From Clostridia bacterium (GTDB lineage: Bacteria; Bacillota; Clostridia; Christensenellales; CAG-138): a stretch of 40,425 nucleotides of DNA. Position numbers and translations under genes: made by a program. Shown here one piece after another: positions 32,028-40,425 of the stretch. Every line of letters starts with the position of its first letter. Position 1 is the first letter of the stretch. The notes under the pieces are model-generated. The model was not told the origin of the DNA. It saw nothing but the letters and a program-made list of their open reading frames with translations, and did not search any database. Where the stretch lies: NCBI GenBank assembly GCA_017554455.1, contig JAFZIH010000062.1, positions 1 through 40,425 of the forward strand. The letters run 5' to 3'.

Positions 32028-33263
32028 ATGAAAAAGCTGATCGTATGCGCATTGGTTTTTCTGCTGCTGTTGACGGCATGCAGGGGCGCGGAACAGCAGG
32101 CGCAGCCGTCGGCGGCGCCGGAAGCGGAAGCAACGCCGGAAGAACAGACGCTGACGCCCGTTCCCACCGCGGAACCGACGCCTGAGCTGACCATGGCGCC
32201 GACGCCCGAACCGACGCCCGAGCCGACGCCCGAGCCGACGCCGGAACCCACCCCCACGCCGGAGCCCACGCCGACCCCGACGCCCGAACCGACCCCGGAA
32301 CCGACGCCGACGCCCGAATCGCCGTTGGTGTTCAGGACCGATCTCGTCATTGCGAACCAAAGCGGCAGGGCTACGGTTGAGATCGACCGCCGGAAGAGCG
32401 TTGCGATCGGCGATAAAACCGCGCTGGAGATCCGGCTCGAGGACGGAACGGTCGTAGGACGTGATACCTATCGTTCCCGCAGCGAAACCATACGCATCGG
32501 CATACAGCTTCCGGGACCCGTTGAGCCGCGGACGTCTTTGTATTTGTACATGGACGGCGTTCCGTATGCGATCGACAGGAAGGACATCGCCCGCCTCGAC
32601 AACGACTATGAAAAGGTATACGGCAATTTCGAACGCGGTGATAATATGATCGCATTGACGTTTGACTTTGCGTACGGCGACACGAATACCCAATGGCTCA
32701 TTGATACGCTCCGCGAATACAACGTCAAGGCCACGTTCTTTATGACCGGCAACTGGATCAAGCAATTCGACGAAAAATGGATCGAGCGTTTCATTGAAGA
32801 AGGTCATGAGCTCGGCAACCATTCGCTCTCGCATCCGAACTTCAAAAACATCCCGGAAAAACAGTATGAAAAGCAGATCCGCACGCCGATCGAGCTGCTC
32901 CTTGAAAATCACGGGTATCGGACACATCTGTTCCGTCCGCCGTTCGGCTGGAGCAACCTGCCGTCCAACGCGATCTGCCGGTACTACGGCTGCGAGGTCA
33001 TTCGCTGGCAGGTGACCTCGAGCGATTCCGACGAGACCCTTACTGCCGAGCAGATCCTGGACAATGTGCTCGGAGAAATCAAACCGGGTGATATCGTCCT
33101 GAGCCACAACGACGCAGTTCAGCTGCAGAATTACCTGCGGCCGATGCTCGACGAGCTCGTAGCACGCGGTTACACCTTCTGCACCGTCTCCGAGCTGATG
33201 GGCTGGGAATGGGACGATACCTTCACCCTGCGAGAACAAATGACAGCCAACGGCGATCTGTAA
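32028..33263 (+). CDS. Lipoprotein polysaccharide deacetylase with Pro/Thr linker
   Basis: 411 residues. A lipobox, LLTAC, puts the lipid anchor at C18. A PTPEP-type linker covers about 40-97, then a small beta domain to about 200, then a NodB deacetylase domain. NodB motifs: TFDFAYGD at 211-218 (motif 1), HSLSH at 265-269 (metal histidines), RPPFG at 303-307 and LSHND at 358-362. The usual TFDDG reads TFDFAYGD, the longer form also seen in sporulation-type deacetylases such as PdaB. It would act on peptidoglycan or another wall polymer outside the membrane. GGAGGAAC precedes the ATG. Confidence 0.9.
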   Translation: MKKLIVCALVFLLLLTACRGAEQQAQPSAAPEAEATPEEQTLTPVPTAEPTPELTMAPTPEPTPEPTPEPTPEPTPTPEPTPTPTPEPTPEPTPTPESPLVFRTDLVIANQSGRATVEIDRRKSVAIGDKTALEIRLEDGTVVGRDTYRSRSETIRIGIQLPGPVEPRTSLYLYMDGVPYAIDRKDIARLDNDYEKVYGNFERGDNMIALTFDFAYGDTNTQWLIDTLREYNVKATFFMTGNWIKQFDEKWIERFIEEGHELGNHSLSHPNFKNIPEKQYEKQIRTPIELLLENHGYRTHLFRPPFGWSNLPSNAICRYYGCEVIRWQVTSSDSDETLTAEQILDNVLGEIKPGDIVLSHNDAVQLQNYLRPMLDELVARGYTFCTVSELMGWEWDDTFTLREQMTANGDL

Positions 33264-33294
33264 GAGATCATTACAAGAAAGGAGCATTTTCATT

Positions 33295-34008
33295 ATGATC
33301 GGAATGGTAAAAGAAAGAGCAAGGGCAGCGATGAAGCTGCAGTACTGGCCGATCGTCGGCCTTGAGCTGCTCGCAGGCGTGCTGACGGGCGGCGCCGTCT
33401 CGTTCAGTTACAATCAATCAAGCATCGACAAGTTTCGAGAGACGATCGGCAACGACGAAGTATTCAGGCGGATCATGGGGATCCTGCTCGGCGTTGTGAT
33501 CACCGCAAGCGTGATCAGTCTTTTGTATACGTTCCTCGTCGGCAACGTGATCCACGTCGGCGTTGCAAAATACCGCCTGTCTGCCTACCGGCACGAACGT
33601 GTCCGCATCACGGATCTGTTCGCCGGATTCAGACAGTACGGAAGACTCGTCGGCACGATGGCGCTGTATACGCTGTTTGTAACGCTCGGTTTCTTCTGCT
33701 TCATTGTTCCGGGCATCATCGTTGCGCTGGGACTCTTTGAAGTTCCGTATCTGCTGAACGAGGATCCGTCGCTGTCCGGTATGGACGTGATCCGCCGTTC
33801 GTGGGAGAATATGAAAGGACACAAGGGCGAGCTGTTCGGTCTCGTCATGTCATTTTTCGGATGGCTCGTGCTGACGATCCTGACTTTCGGCGTGCTTGCG
33901 ATCTTCTACACGGGACCGTACATTGCGCTTTCGGAAGCGGGCTATTATCACGAGCTGCACCATAACGTTGACGCAGAGAACTTCACAGCGAACAGCTTCC
34001 ACGAATAA
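33295..34008 (+). CDS. DUF975 family membrane protein
   Basis: 237 residues with about six helices. It ends with the region characteristic of DUF975: GMDVIRRSWENMKGHKGELF, then a helix, then YTGPYIALSEAGYYHEL. The N-terminus RARAAMKLQYWPIVGLELLAG matches the family start. Function unknown; such proteins are common in Firmicutes. GAAAGGAG precedes the ATG. It probably shares a transcript with the deacetylase 31 bases upstream. Confidence 0.85.
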   Translation: MIGMVKERARAAMKLQYWPIVGLELLAGVLTGGAVSFSYNQSSIDKFRETIGNDEVFRRIMGILLGVVITASVISLLYTFLVGNVIHVGVAKYRLSAYRHERVRITDLFAGFRQYGRLVGTMALYTLFVTLGFFCFIVPGIIVALGLFEVPYLLNEDPSLSGMDVIRRSWENMKGHKGELFGLVMSFFGWLVLTILTFGVLAIFYTGPYIALSEAGYYHELHHNVDAENFTANSFHE

Positions 34009-34025
34009 TTGACGCAAAAAAAACG

Positions 34026-34055
34026 GAACCGATCGCAGACCGCGGTCGGTTCTTT
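34026..34055 (+). terminator. Terminator of the deacetylase-DUF975 unit
   Basis: GAACCGA (34026-34032) pairs with TCGGTTC (34046-34052), loop with an inner GACCGCGGTC palindrome, followed by TTT. Confidence 0.7.
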
Positions 34056-34061
34056 GCTATG

Positions 34062-34090
34062 TAAAAAAGAAAGGGCGAAATGCCCTTTCT
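34062..34090 (-). terminator. Terminator of fba
   Basis: GAAAGGGC (34069-34076) and GCCCTTTC (34082-34089) form the stem; on the minus strand it is followed by a run of six Ts (34063-34068). Confidence 0.85.
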
Positions 34091-34154
34091 TCATGCTTGT
34101 TTTTTTCTTTTACATTCGCCGCAAACGGTCCGGCCCCTTATACGGCTGCCTGCA

Positions 34155-35138
34155 TCAAGCCTTGCCGTTGCAGCCGAGCACATCGACCAGCTTGTGCTGG
34201 ACCATCTTCTGGATCGCGGCGCGCGCGGGCTTCAGATACTGGCGCGGGTCGAAGTGATCCGGATGCTCCGCGAAATACTGACGGATGCATGCCGTCATCG
34301 CAAGGCGCAGATCGCTGTCGATGTTGATCTTGCAGACCGCCATGCGGGCAGCTTCACGAAGCTGTTCCTCGGGGATGCCGACCGCATCGGGCATCTTGCC
34401 GCCGTTCTCGTTGATGATCTTGACGAACTCCTGCGGGACGGAGGAAGAACCGTGCAAAACGATCGGGAAGCCCGGCAGACGCTTTTCGACTTCGCGGAGG
34501 ATGTCGAAGCGGAGGGGCGGGGGAACGAGGAGTCCCTTTTCGTTGCGGGTGCACTGCGCCGCGGTGAACTTGTATGCGCCGTGGCTCGTGCCGATGGCGA
34601 TCGCGAGCGAGTCGCAGCCGGTGCGCTCGACGAATTCCTGCACGTCGTCCGGATGCGTATAGGAGGAGTCTTCCGCGGAAACGTTGACTTCATCCTCAAC
34701 GCCGGCAAGCGTACCGAGTTCCGCTTCGACGACCACGCCGTGATCGTGCGCGTATTCGACGACCTGCTTGGTGATCGCGATGTTCTCCTCGAGCGGCAGA
34801 CCGGACTTGTCGATCATGACGGAGGTGAAGCCGCCGTCGATGCAGCTCTTGCACAGCTCGAAGCTGTCGCCGTGGTCCAGATGGACGCAGATCGGCAGGT
34901 CAAAGCCCGCGTTCTGCTCGGCGTCTTCGATCGCGGCTTCAATGAGCTTCATCAGGTAGATGTGGTTTGCGTAAGCGCGCGCGCCTTTTGAAACCTGCAG
35001 GATCAGAGGAGCGCGTTCCGCGATCGCCGCCGCGGTGATGCCCTGGATGATCTCCATGTTGTTGACGTTGAATGCGCCGATGGCGTATCCGCCGGCGTAT
35101 GCCTTCTTGAACATTTCGGTGCTTGTTACGATTGCCAT
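34155..35138 (-). CDS. fba: Class II fructose-bisphosphate aldolase
   Basis: 327 residues. This zinc aldolase splits fructose 1,6-bisphosphate in glycolysis. AIGAFNVNNMEIIQGI marks the N-terminus, CVHLDHGDS (about 81-89) carries the catalytic aspartate and a zinc histidine, EAELGTLAGVED and GTSHGAY follow, and LHGSSSVP binds phosphate. The TTG at 35144 overlaps the ribosome binding spacer; ATG 35138, ten bases after AAGGAG, gives the normal MAIVT start. It diverges from the glycosyltransferase gene through a shared -35 box. Confidence 0.96.
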   Translation of the reverse strand: MAIVTSTEMFKKAYAGGYAIGAFNVNNMEIIQGITAAAIAERAPLILQVSKGARAYANHIYLMKLIEAAIEDAEQNAGFDLPICVHLDHGDSFELCKSCIDGGFTSVMIDKSGLPLEENIAITKQVVEYAHDHGVVVEAELGTLAGVEDEVNVSAEDSSYTHPDDVQEFVERTGCDSLAIAIGTSHGAYKFTAAQCTRNEKGLLVPPPLRFDILREVEKRLPGFPIVLHGSSSVPQEFVKIINENGGKMPDAVGIPEEQLREAARMAVCKINIDSDLRLAMTACIRQYFAEHPDHFDPRQYLKPARAAIQKMVQHKLVDVLGCNGKA

Positions 35139-35173
35139 TGCCAAAAATCTCCTTATCTTAAGATTCTGCCTTT

Positions 35174-35202
35174 ATTATATATCCGCGAAAAAGGAATTGC
35201 AA
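35174..35202 (-). promoter_or_regulatory. Promoter of fba, sharing its -35 with the opposite promoter
   Basis: On the minus strand TTGCAA (35197-35202), a 17-bp spacer and TATAAT (35174-35179). TTGCAA is its own reverse complement and also serves the plus-strand promoter. Confidence 0.88.
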
Positions 35203-35225
35203 CCGAAACTTTTTTGGGCTATACT
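35197..35225 (+). promoter_or_regulatory. Promoter of the glycosyltransferase gene, shared -35
   Basis: TTGCAA (35197-35202), a 17-bp spacer and TATACT (35220-35225), 26 bp before the gene start. Confidence 0.85.
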
Positions 35226-35250
35226 GATAAAAAAGAGTTCGGAGGCAATT

Positions 35251-36195
35251 ATGGCTGAAAAAATGCTTTCTTTGATTATACCCGTCTATTATGAGGAAGA
35301 GGTCCTGATGGAATCCTACCGCCGCATGGACGCAGCAATGCGATCCACGGGACACCCGTACGAGATCATCTACGTGAACGACGGCAGCCGCGACGGCACG
35401 ATGAAGCAGCTGCGAACCCTTGCAAAGGAGCACCCGGATACCGTCAGGGTCTATTCCTTCTCACGTAATTTCGGGCATCAGCTTGCCGTGACCTGCGGCA
35501 TGGATCACGCAAAGGGCGACGCGCTCATCATCATCGACGTCGACCTGCAAGATCCGCCCGATCTGATCCCGAAGATGGTGGAGATGTGGAAGGACGGCGC
35601 GGATATCGTCTATGGAAAGCGCCTGAAACGCAAAGGAGAGACCGTGTTCAAGAAACTCACCGCAAAGCTCTATTACCGGCTTCTTTCGTGGATGAGCGCC
35701 TATCCGATCCCGCTCGATACCGGCGACTTCCGCCTTCTGGACCGCAAGGTCGCGAACGTGTTCCTGAAAATGCGCGAACAGGCAAGGTTCCTGCGCGGGA
35801 TGTCCGCATGGATGGGCTTTGAAGCGGTGCCGATCGAATACGTGCGTGAGGAACGCGCCGCGGGCAAGACGAAATACACGCTGAAAAAGATGATACGCCT
35901 CGCCTGCGACGGGATCTTCAATTTCTCGTCGAAGCCGCTGGAGCTGCCGTTCGGTTTCGGCGTCGCGTTTGGCGTGCTCGGCGTGCTTGGGCTCGTCGCC
36001 ATGATCGTTCTGACGTCGATCTTCGGCGCGGGCTGCCCGCAATGGCTTTGGGCGGCCGTCGGCGGCACGCTGCTCTTTGCGCTGCTGTTCTGCTTTGTCG
36101 GGATCCAGGGCATGTATCTCGGACGCATGTACGATGAACTTAAGGACCGTCCGCTGTATATCGTCGCGGAAACGCTGAACACCGAAGAAAACTGA
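35251..36195 (+). CDS. Family 2 glycosyltransferase, bactoprenol-glucosyl type (GtrB/CsbB-like)
   Basis: 314 residues. The GT2 domain has SLIIPVYYEEE, IIYVNDGSRDGT near 40-51, SRNFGHQLA and the metal/nucleotide motif in IIDVDLQDPPDL near 95-106. TGDFRLLDRKV is typical of the polyprenyl-phosphate glucosyl/mannosyl transferases. Two helices near the C-terminus (about 225-250 and 258-285) anchor it. Such enzymes load a sugar onto undecaprenyl phosphate for transfer outside. No flippase or acceptor gene is adjacent. GGAGG precedes ATG 35251; the longer frame runs back into the promoter. Confidence 0.92.
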   Translation: MAEKMLSLIIPVYYEEEVLMESYRRMDAAMRSTGHPYEIIYVNDGSRDGTMKQLRTLAKEHPDTVRVYSFSRNFGHQLAVTCGMDHAKGDALIIIDVDLQDPPDLIPKMVEMWKDGADIVYGKRLKRKGETVFKKLTAKLYYRLLSWMSAYPIPLDTGDFRLLDRKVANVFLKMREQARFLRGMSAWMGFEAVPIEYVREERAAGKTKYTLKKMIRLACDGIFNFSSKPLELPFGFGVAFGVLGVLGLVAMIVLTSIFGAGCPQWLWAAVGGTLLFALLFCFVGIQGMYLGRMYDELKDRPLYIVAETLNTEEN

Positions 36196-36201
36196 GACAG
36201 G

Positions 36202-36235
36202 AAGCGCTTTGCCGGGCAGAGGCAGAGCGCTTTTT
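36202..36235 (+). terminator. Terminator of the glycosyltransferase gene
   Basis: AAGCGCTTTGCC (36202-36213) pairs with GGCAGAGCGCTT (36221-36232) with one G-U pair, 7-nt loop, then Ts. Confidence 0.9.
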
Positions 36236-36249
36236 GCGTCTGTCGTTTC

Positions 36250-36278
36250 TTGACATAATATACTGCTGACGATATACT
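36250..36278 (+). promoter_or_regulatory. Promoter of the mscS operon
   Basis: TTGACA (36250-36255), a 17-bp spacer and TATACT (36273-36278). A second possible -10, TATAAT, lies at 36282-36287. Confidence 0.88.
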
Positions 36279-36310
36279 GTATATAATCTGACGAGGGAGG
36301 ATAATAACAG

Positions 36311-37219
36311 ATGAAATCGAAATCCGCAAGGGAAAGAGCGAACTCCAAGCGGTTCGGAGCGCTGCTCCGTGCCGTCATTCTGGCGGCGATCGCCGCTTTG
36401 GTCTACTTCATAGGCAGAAGAGCAGGCGTCTTCCAGGAGCTCCCGAAGCTGGAACTGAGCGGGAAAGCGGTGCTCCGCGGTATTTTGATCCTGCTTGCGA
36501 TGTTTGCGGCGGAGGGACTCATCCTGTTCCTGCTGAGTTTGCCGAATCCGAAAAACAACCGTCTTCGCACGATGCTCTCGCTCGCCAAGAACGTCCTGCG
36601 CTATGCGGTAATCCTCGCGGCGATCTGCGTTGCACTGACGATCTTCAACGTCGACATCGTGACGATCCTTGCAGGCCTCGGGATCTTAGCCCTGATCATC
36701 GGCTTCGGCGCTGAGAGCTTAATCGCCGATATCGTCACAGGAATGTTCATCCTGATCGACAATCAGTACAACATCGGCGATATCATTGAGGTCGACGGAT
36801 TCCGCGGTACCGTCACGGAGATCAACGTCCGCTCGACCGTGCTGACCGACGTCGGCGGAAACGTCAAGATCATCAACAACTCGGACATGAAGAACGTCCT
36901 GAACCGTTCCGACAATTCCTCCAAATCCGTTTCCGAATTCCCGATTCCGTATGAGACGGACATCATGGAGCTTGAAAAGAAGATCCCCGCGCTTCTGCAG
37001 GAGATCTTTGAAAACAATCAGCCGCTGATGCTGAACGTGCCGGAATATCTCGGCGTCAACAAGCTGGACGACAGCGCGGTCATACTGCGGTTCGTGGTTG
37101 AGGTCAGGGAAGGCGACATCTACGCAGGGTCGCGTGCGCTGAACCACGATCTGTTCGTCGGCATGCGCAAGCTCGGCGTTGAGGTGCCGTTCCCGCAGAT
37201 CGACGTGCATCAGAAATGA
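36311..37219 (+). CDS. MscS family mechanosensitive channel
   Basis: 302 residues. Three helices (about 18-35, 53-75 and 92-112) precede the pore helix and the conserved beta-domain start: LGILALIIGFGAESLIADIV followed by MFILIDNQYNIGDIIEVDG and FRGTVTEINVRSTVL. It lets solutes out on hypo-osmotic shock. GGGAGG precedes the ATG. The stop codon overlaps the start of the next gene (ATGA), which ties the channel to the two unknown membrane-anchored proteins downstream. Confidence 0.93.
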   Translation: MKSKSARERANSKRFGALLRAVILAAIAALVYFIGRRAGVFQELPKLELSGKAVLRGILILLAMFAAEGLILFLLSLPNPKNNRLRTMLSLAKNVLRYAVILAAICVALTIFNVDIVTILAGLGILALIIGFGAESLIADIVTGMFILIDNQYNIGDIIEVDGFRGTVTEINVRSTVLTDVGGNVKIINNSDMKNVLNRSDNSSKSVSEFPIPYETDIMELEKKIPALLQEIFENNQPLMLNVPEYLGVNKLDDSAVILRFVVEVREGDIYAGSRALNHDLFVGMRKLGVEVPFPQIDVHQK

Positions 37220-38319
37220 GGGAAAGCGTTCACGAGCTGAACAGGATCCCGACGGAATTTCACGAAAACGGCGCGCCGGAGCAGCCGGAGCTGCCCGATG
37301 AATTCAATCGGTTTCCGCGACCGGCGAAGGCGAAGGAAGACCGTTCCCGTCTCCGCAAGATCATGCTGCTTCTTGCGGCGGCGGGGCTTGTGATACTCGG
37401 AGTATTCGCGCCGCTGCACCCGGATCCAAGACCGGCGGAAGCAGAGACGGTGCAGACAGAGAAAACGGAAACACCGGAACCGACAGCATTTGCAACGTCG
37501 GTCCCGACGGCCGTACCGACGCCCGCGCCTACACCCGAACCGACGCCTGAACCGACGCCGATCCCGACGGAGACGCCGAAGCCAACGCCGATCCCGCCGA
37601 CGCCCGGCGTGATTGTCGGCTACTATTATCGCGCGTCGGAGGTCTATTACGCGCTTTTGCGCATCTCTGTGCCGGAGCGAGTTTCTTCGGTTTCCATCCG
37701 TCTCACGGCGCCGGACATCGAGGAGCCGGCGCTTGAAATCGAACTGACACCCCGGCAGATCGAAAATGGGATTTATCAGCTGCGTGCCGGCGATCGGGAC
37801 GAAGGCTTCGACGCAAATGAATTCTTTGCACATCATGCGGAAGCGAATCTTACGATGGAGCTGACCTATACGATCCTCAGCGAAGCGGGGGAGGAGACCG
37901 TCGCCGAGACGATCGAACCCGCCGTGGAGGACTGGATCTATTGGGGATTTGATTCCGAGGACGACATCGTTGGCGAAATGATGTTCGGTACTGTGTTCCC
38001 GAACTGCTTTGTGGGGCGAATCTACGATACGACCGTTGCCGACTTAAAGCTGACGGTCGGCAGCGACGCAGAAGCGCTCAACAACGGTGACGCGGCGATC
38101 AGCATTCTCATCGACGGGAGAGAGATCCCGGCAGAGGGAAGCAGACTCATCACAGGCGGGCCATGGCCTGATGACGACGGACTGACCTACTACGCATATA
38201 TCCTTGTGATTCCGCTTCCGGAGGATTTCCCGCAGCACGGAACGGCAACCATGACGCTGACCCGCAAACTGATCCACAGCGATGCGATCCTTGTAAGAGT
38301 AAAGGTAGTCGAGTACTGA
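37216..38319 (+). CDS. Unknown single-pass protein with LPDEFNR module and Pro/Thr linker
   Basis: 367 residues. The cytoplasmic part (1-45) contains ELNRIPTEF and LPDEFNRF, then a basic stretch RSRLRKIMLL and one helix (about 47-66). A PTPEP-type linker spans 90-130. The outer part has no recognised domain; its alternating hydrophobic pattern suggests beta strands. The first 70 residues match the next protein: [20 protein letters not shown]-x-LA. It overlaps mscS by four bases and has little room for a ribosome binding site of its own, so translation is probably coupled. Confidence 0.75.
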   Translation: MRESVHELNRIPTEFHENGAPEQPELPDEFNRFPRPAKAKEDRSRLRKIMLLLAAAGLVILGVFAPLHPDPRPAEAETVQTEKTETPEPTAFATSVPTAVPTPAPTPEPTPEPTPIPTETPKPTPIPPTPGVIVGYYYRASEVYYALLRISVPERVSSVSIRLTAPDIEEPALEIELTPRQIENGIYQLRAGDRDEGFDANEFFAHHAEANLTMELTYTILSEAGEETVAETIEPAVEDWIYWGFDSEDDIVGEMMFGTVFPNCFVGRIYDTTVADLKLTVGSDAEALNNGDAAISILIDGREIPAEGSRLITGGPWPDDDGLTYYAYILVIPLPEDFPQHGTATMTLTRKLIHSDAILVRVKVVEY

Positions 38320-38341
38320 CAAGACAACTGTATCACGCATT

Positions 38342-39844
38342 ATGCCGAGATCGAGAAAGAGCATCGAAGAGATCAATCAGATACCGCCGGATTATCCGGA
38401 TATGAGCGCAAAAGAATTTGCGCCGCTTCCCGATGAATTCAATCGCGATGAAACGCGTCCGCCGGAGGAGAAGAAAAAGACCTCGTCGATCCGGAAAATC
38501 ATGCTTTATCTTGCGTCCGTCGGCGTCGTCACGCTCGGCATCATCACACCGATCATTCGCGTGAACCCGCCGGAGGAGGATATGGTCGCTGCGGTCAGCA
38601 TGACGCCGACGCCCTCACCCGTCGTTACGCCGGAAGCAACCCTGCTGATCACGCCGGTCGGGACGATCCGCCCGACGGCTGTGCCGACGGAACCGCCGAC
38701 AGCTGCGCCGACAGAAACGCCTGCGCCGGAGCCGACGGAGGAACCGACGCCGACGCCTACGCCAACGCCTACGCCGACGCCTACGCCGACCTCGACCCCG
38801 CGGATGACGGGACAGATCCATATTACGATCTATTCGGAAGTCTTTGACATGGATACGGCGATGCGAGGCGCGTATCCGAGCACGGTCCTTGCGGACGAAA
38901 CGCTCCCGGCGGAAACATTTACAGAATACAAGCTGCCGCCGCTTCCGGAACAGGAAGGATATGAAGCGCTCGGGTATGTTCTGCTGAGCACCAGCGGAAC
39001 GAACTATCTCGACACGCTGTACGACGGCAGCGAGCAACCGCATACGATCGGCACCGTTGCGCTGTCCGATACGCTGACCGAGGACGATCTCGGGATCGTT
39101 CCGAAGGACGTGGAAGGCGTGTACAATGCCGAGATCCACGTGGTATGGCTGATGGAGGAGAGCGTTTTTCATCTCGAATTCTTCGACGGCGGCGCATTGT
39201 TCGGCGACTACTATATCGGATTCCCGATCGAATCCGAACAGCTCTGCTACCTTGCGCCGTTCCCGGTTCCGGTGCGTCAAGACAAAACATTTGCCGGATG
39301 GTGCGACGCCGACGGACATATGATCGACGCGGTCACGTACTACGACTTCTTTGAAAAACGGCCGGATGCGAAGACGCTTGAAGATCGTGACTGGCACAAA
39401 CCGACCCCCTGCAAGGTCTATGCCTGTTGGTCTGACGGAAGCGGCGGCGCGCCCGAACCCACACCGACCCCGACACCGACGCCGACGCCGACACCGACCA
39501 AGACGCCGACGCCGACCCCGACCAAGAAGCCCACGCCGACACCACCCAAGAAGCCCCCGCCGACGCCGAAGCTTGTGACGCTGAAATGTTCCAACTGCAG
39601 CTACTCCACGAATGCCGGCTCAGGCGCGTCCGGCAATATCCCGGCAGGAACGTACGTCACCGTGACGGCGTCCGGAAACACCGGCAGCGTCGGTATCTTC
39701 CGCTTTGAGCCGGAGAGCGCAAGCAGCAAGAGCGGCGAGGAGATAGAGGGCAAATATAATGCCGACACAGGCATGTACACCTTCAGCGTCTCCTTTACGA
39801 TCCAGACTGATACGGTCGTCTACTTCGGATTTGTCATCAACTGA
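38342..39844 (+). CDS. Unknown single-pass protein, paralogue with InlB-type repeat
   Basis: 500 residues with the same N-terminal module as the gene before it ([36 protein letters not shown]). After the helix (about 52-70) a TPTPTP linker covers 84-155, then an extracellular region. [16 protein letters not shown] sequence near 320-335 resembles the Listeria-Bacteroides/InlB B repeat. A second PTPTPTK linker at 372-412 leads to a C-terminal domain of about 85 residues with a CSNCSY cysteine pair. It starts 22 bases after the previous stop, with no terminator between. A surface adhesion or wall-sensing role is plausible but unproven. Confidence 0.72.
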   Translation: MPRSRKSIEEINQIPPDYPDMSAKEFAPLPDEFNRDETRPPEEKKKTSSIRKIMLYLASVGVVTLGIITPIIRVNPPEEDMVAAVSMTPTPSPVVTPEATLLITPVGTIRPTAVPTEPPTAAPTETPAPEPTEEPTPTPTPTPTPTPTPTSTPRMTGQIHITIYSEVFDMDTAMRGAYPSTVLADETLPAETFTEYKLPPLPEQEGYEALGYVLLSTSGTNYLDTLYDGSEQPHTIGTVALSDTLTEDDLGIVPKDVEGVYNAEIHVVWLMEESVFHLEFFDGGALFGDYYIGFPIESEQLCYLAPFPVPVRQDKTFAGWCDADGHMIDAVTYYDFFEKRPDAKTLEDRDWHKPTPCKVYACWSDGSGGAPEPTPTPTPTPTPTPTKTPTPTPTKKPTPTPPKKPPPTPKLVTLKCSNCSYSTNAGSGASGNIPAGTYVTVTASGNTGSVGIFRFEPESASSKSGEEIEGKYNADTGMYTFSVSFTIQTDTVVYFGFVIN

Positions 39845-39849
39845 ATCGA

Positions 39850-39878
39850 AACGGAGCTCAGGAAGGGGCTCCGTTTTT
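39850..39878 (+). terminator. Terminator of the mscS operon
   Basis: AACGGAGC (39850-39857) pairs with GCTCCGTT (39868-39875), 10-nt loop, T-run to 39878. Confidence 0.88.
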
Positions 39879-39916
39879 ACAATATACCTTTTTTACGCAA
39901 ATCTTACGGGAAACGC

Positions 39917-39945
39917 TTGCATTTTTCGCTTGTTTGTTGTACGAT
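39917..39945 (+). promoter_or_regulatory. Candidate promoter of gap
   Basis: TTGCAT (39917-39922), a 17-bp spacer and TACGAT (39940-39945). The hexamers are moderate matches. Confidence 0.6.
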
Positions 39946-39981
39946 AACAAAGGAAAATATATTCTCAGGAGGTTATTTCAT

Positions 39982-40425
39982 ATGGTAAGAGTTGCAATCA
40001 ACGGTTTCGGCAGAATCGGTCGTCTTGCGTTCCGTCAGATGTTCGGCGCAAAGGGTTACAAAGTCGTCGCGATCAACGACCTGACCAGCCCGGCGATGCT
40101 CGCGCATCTTCTGAAGTACGACACCGCGCAGAAGGGTTATTGCGGCGTCATCGGCGAGAACAAGCACACCGTCACGTCCAAGGAACCCGAGTTTGAAGAA
40201 GACGGCAAGACCGTGAAGGTCCCCGGCTCCATCACCGTGGACGGCACCGAGATCACCATTTATGCGGAGCCGAAGGCACAGAACCTGCCCTGGAAGAAGC
40301 TGCGCGTCGACGTCGTGCTCGAGTGCACCGGCTTCTACACCAGCAAGGCAAAGGCGCAGGCGCATATCGACGCAGGTGCAAAGAAGGTCGTTATTTCCGC
40401 ACCGGCAGGCAACGATCTGCCCACC
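39982..40425 (+). CDS. gap: Glyceraldehyde-3-phosphate dehydrogenase, type I (partial, 3' end missing)
   Basis: The first 148 codons; the window ends inside the gene. The NAD-binding fold is clear: [38 protein letters not shown] and [19 protein letters not shown], then [12 protein letters not shown]. The catalytic cysteine (usually in SCTTN) would lie just past the window end. The enzyme oxidises glyceraldehyde 3-phosphate in glycolysis, so it complements fba about 5 kb away. AGGAGG at 39968-39973 supports the ATG. It has its own promoter after the mscS terminator. Confidence 0.97.
   Translation, partial: MVRVAINGFGRIGRLAFRQMFGAKGYKVVAINDLTSPAMLAHLLKYDTAQKGYCGVIGENKHTVTSKEPEFEEDGKTVKVPGSITVDGTEITIYAEPKAQNLPWKKLRVDVVLECTGFYTSKAKAQAHIDAGAKKVVISAPAGNDLPT

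Noticed and set aside
38740..39565. Short regular repeats as a possible CRISPR array
   Set aside because: The repeats are in-frame Pro/Thr codons of surface protein linkers, with no spacers and no cas genes.

Overview
The window (about 40 kb, visibly GC-rich, roughly 55-60 %) comes from a spore-forming Firmicute, most likely an uncultured gut-type member of class Clostridia; I cannot place it more precisely. The grounds are RNase Y, a GerA/GerB/GerC spore germination operon, a ylbJ-ylbK pair (ylbJ is a sporulation gene in Bacillus), sigma-A promoters with TTGnnn/17 bp/TAnnnT, GGAGG-type ribosome binding sites, and lipoproteins with short Firmicute signal peptides. No rRNA, phage, integrase, transposase or CRISPR array was seen. 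Almost everything is chromosomal housekeeping or accessory gene content; the unusual material is mainly in the intergenic DNA.

Layout. 0.1-3 kb: rny, a small mobile-looking repeat, a terminator sitting directly on the leader of an M19 dipeptidase gene, then tRNA-Trp(CCA). 3-3.5 kb: a gene-free stretch with duplicated pieces of the tRNA tail and its terminators. 3.5-5.9 kb: a nucleotidyltransferase resembling aminoglycoside adenylyltransferases, an MmcQ/YjbR protein and a lipase-like hydrolase. 5.9-9.9 kb: gerA-gerB-gerC plus a 56-codon two-helix membrane protein that may be a germinant receptor D subunit. 9.9-14.9 kb (minus strand): a GntR regulator, a class A penicillin-binding protein, an unknown membrane protein, a YpsA/SLOG protein and a zinc-dependent phospholipase C homologue. 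15-18.8 kb: an amidase-like pseudoenzyme, then an ECF-type sigma factor overlapping a membrane-anchored beta-propeller protein. 18.8-21.6 kb: MATE exporter and cytidylate-kinase-like gene diverging from uridine kinase.

21.7-27.6 kb is one polyamine operon: XRE-cupin regulator, potABCD and an M42 aminopeptidase, with a matching operator at the front. 27.6-30.05 kb holds a lipoprotein gene surrounded by a dense collection of palindromic repeats of several families, nested in one another. 30.05-31.9 kb (minus): ylbK-ylbJ behind a candidate sigma-E promoter. 32-34 kb: a lipoprotein polysaccharide deacetylase and a DUF975 membrane protein. 34.1-36.2 kb: fba and a bactoprenol-type glycosyltransferase diverge from two promoters that share a single palindromic -35 hexamer. 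36.3-39.85 kb: an MscS channel translationally coupled to two proteins sharing an undescribed N-terminal module (LPDEFNR motif, one membrane helix, Pro/Thr linker). The window ends inside gap (GAPDH).

The themes linking the genes are the cell envelope and spore (PBP, deacetylase, amidase-like protein, Ger receptor, YlbJ, MscS), and polyamine and central metabolism. The most interesting signals are the tandem hairpin arrays with constant separators and changing, self-complementary arms (29.46-30.06 kb), the ten-copy GTAGGG hairpin family nested inside elements with 12-bp terminal inverted repeats, and the shared -35 divergent promoter.
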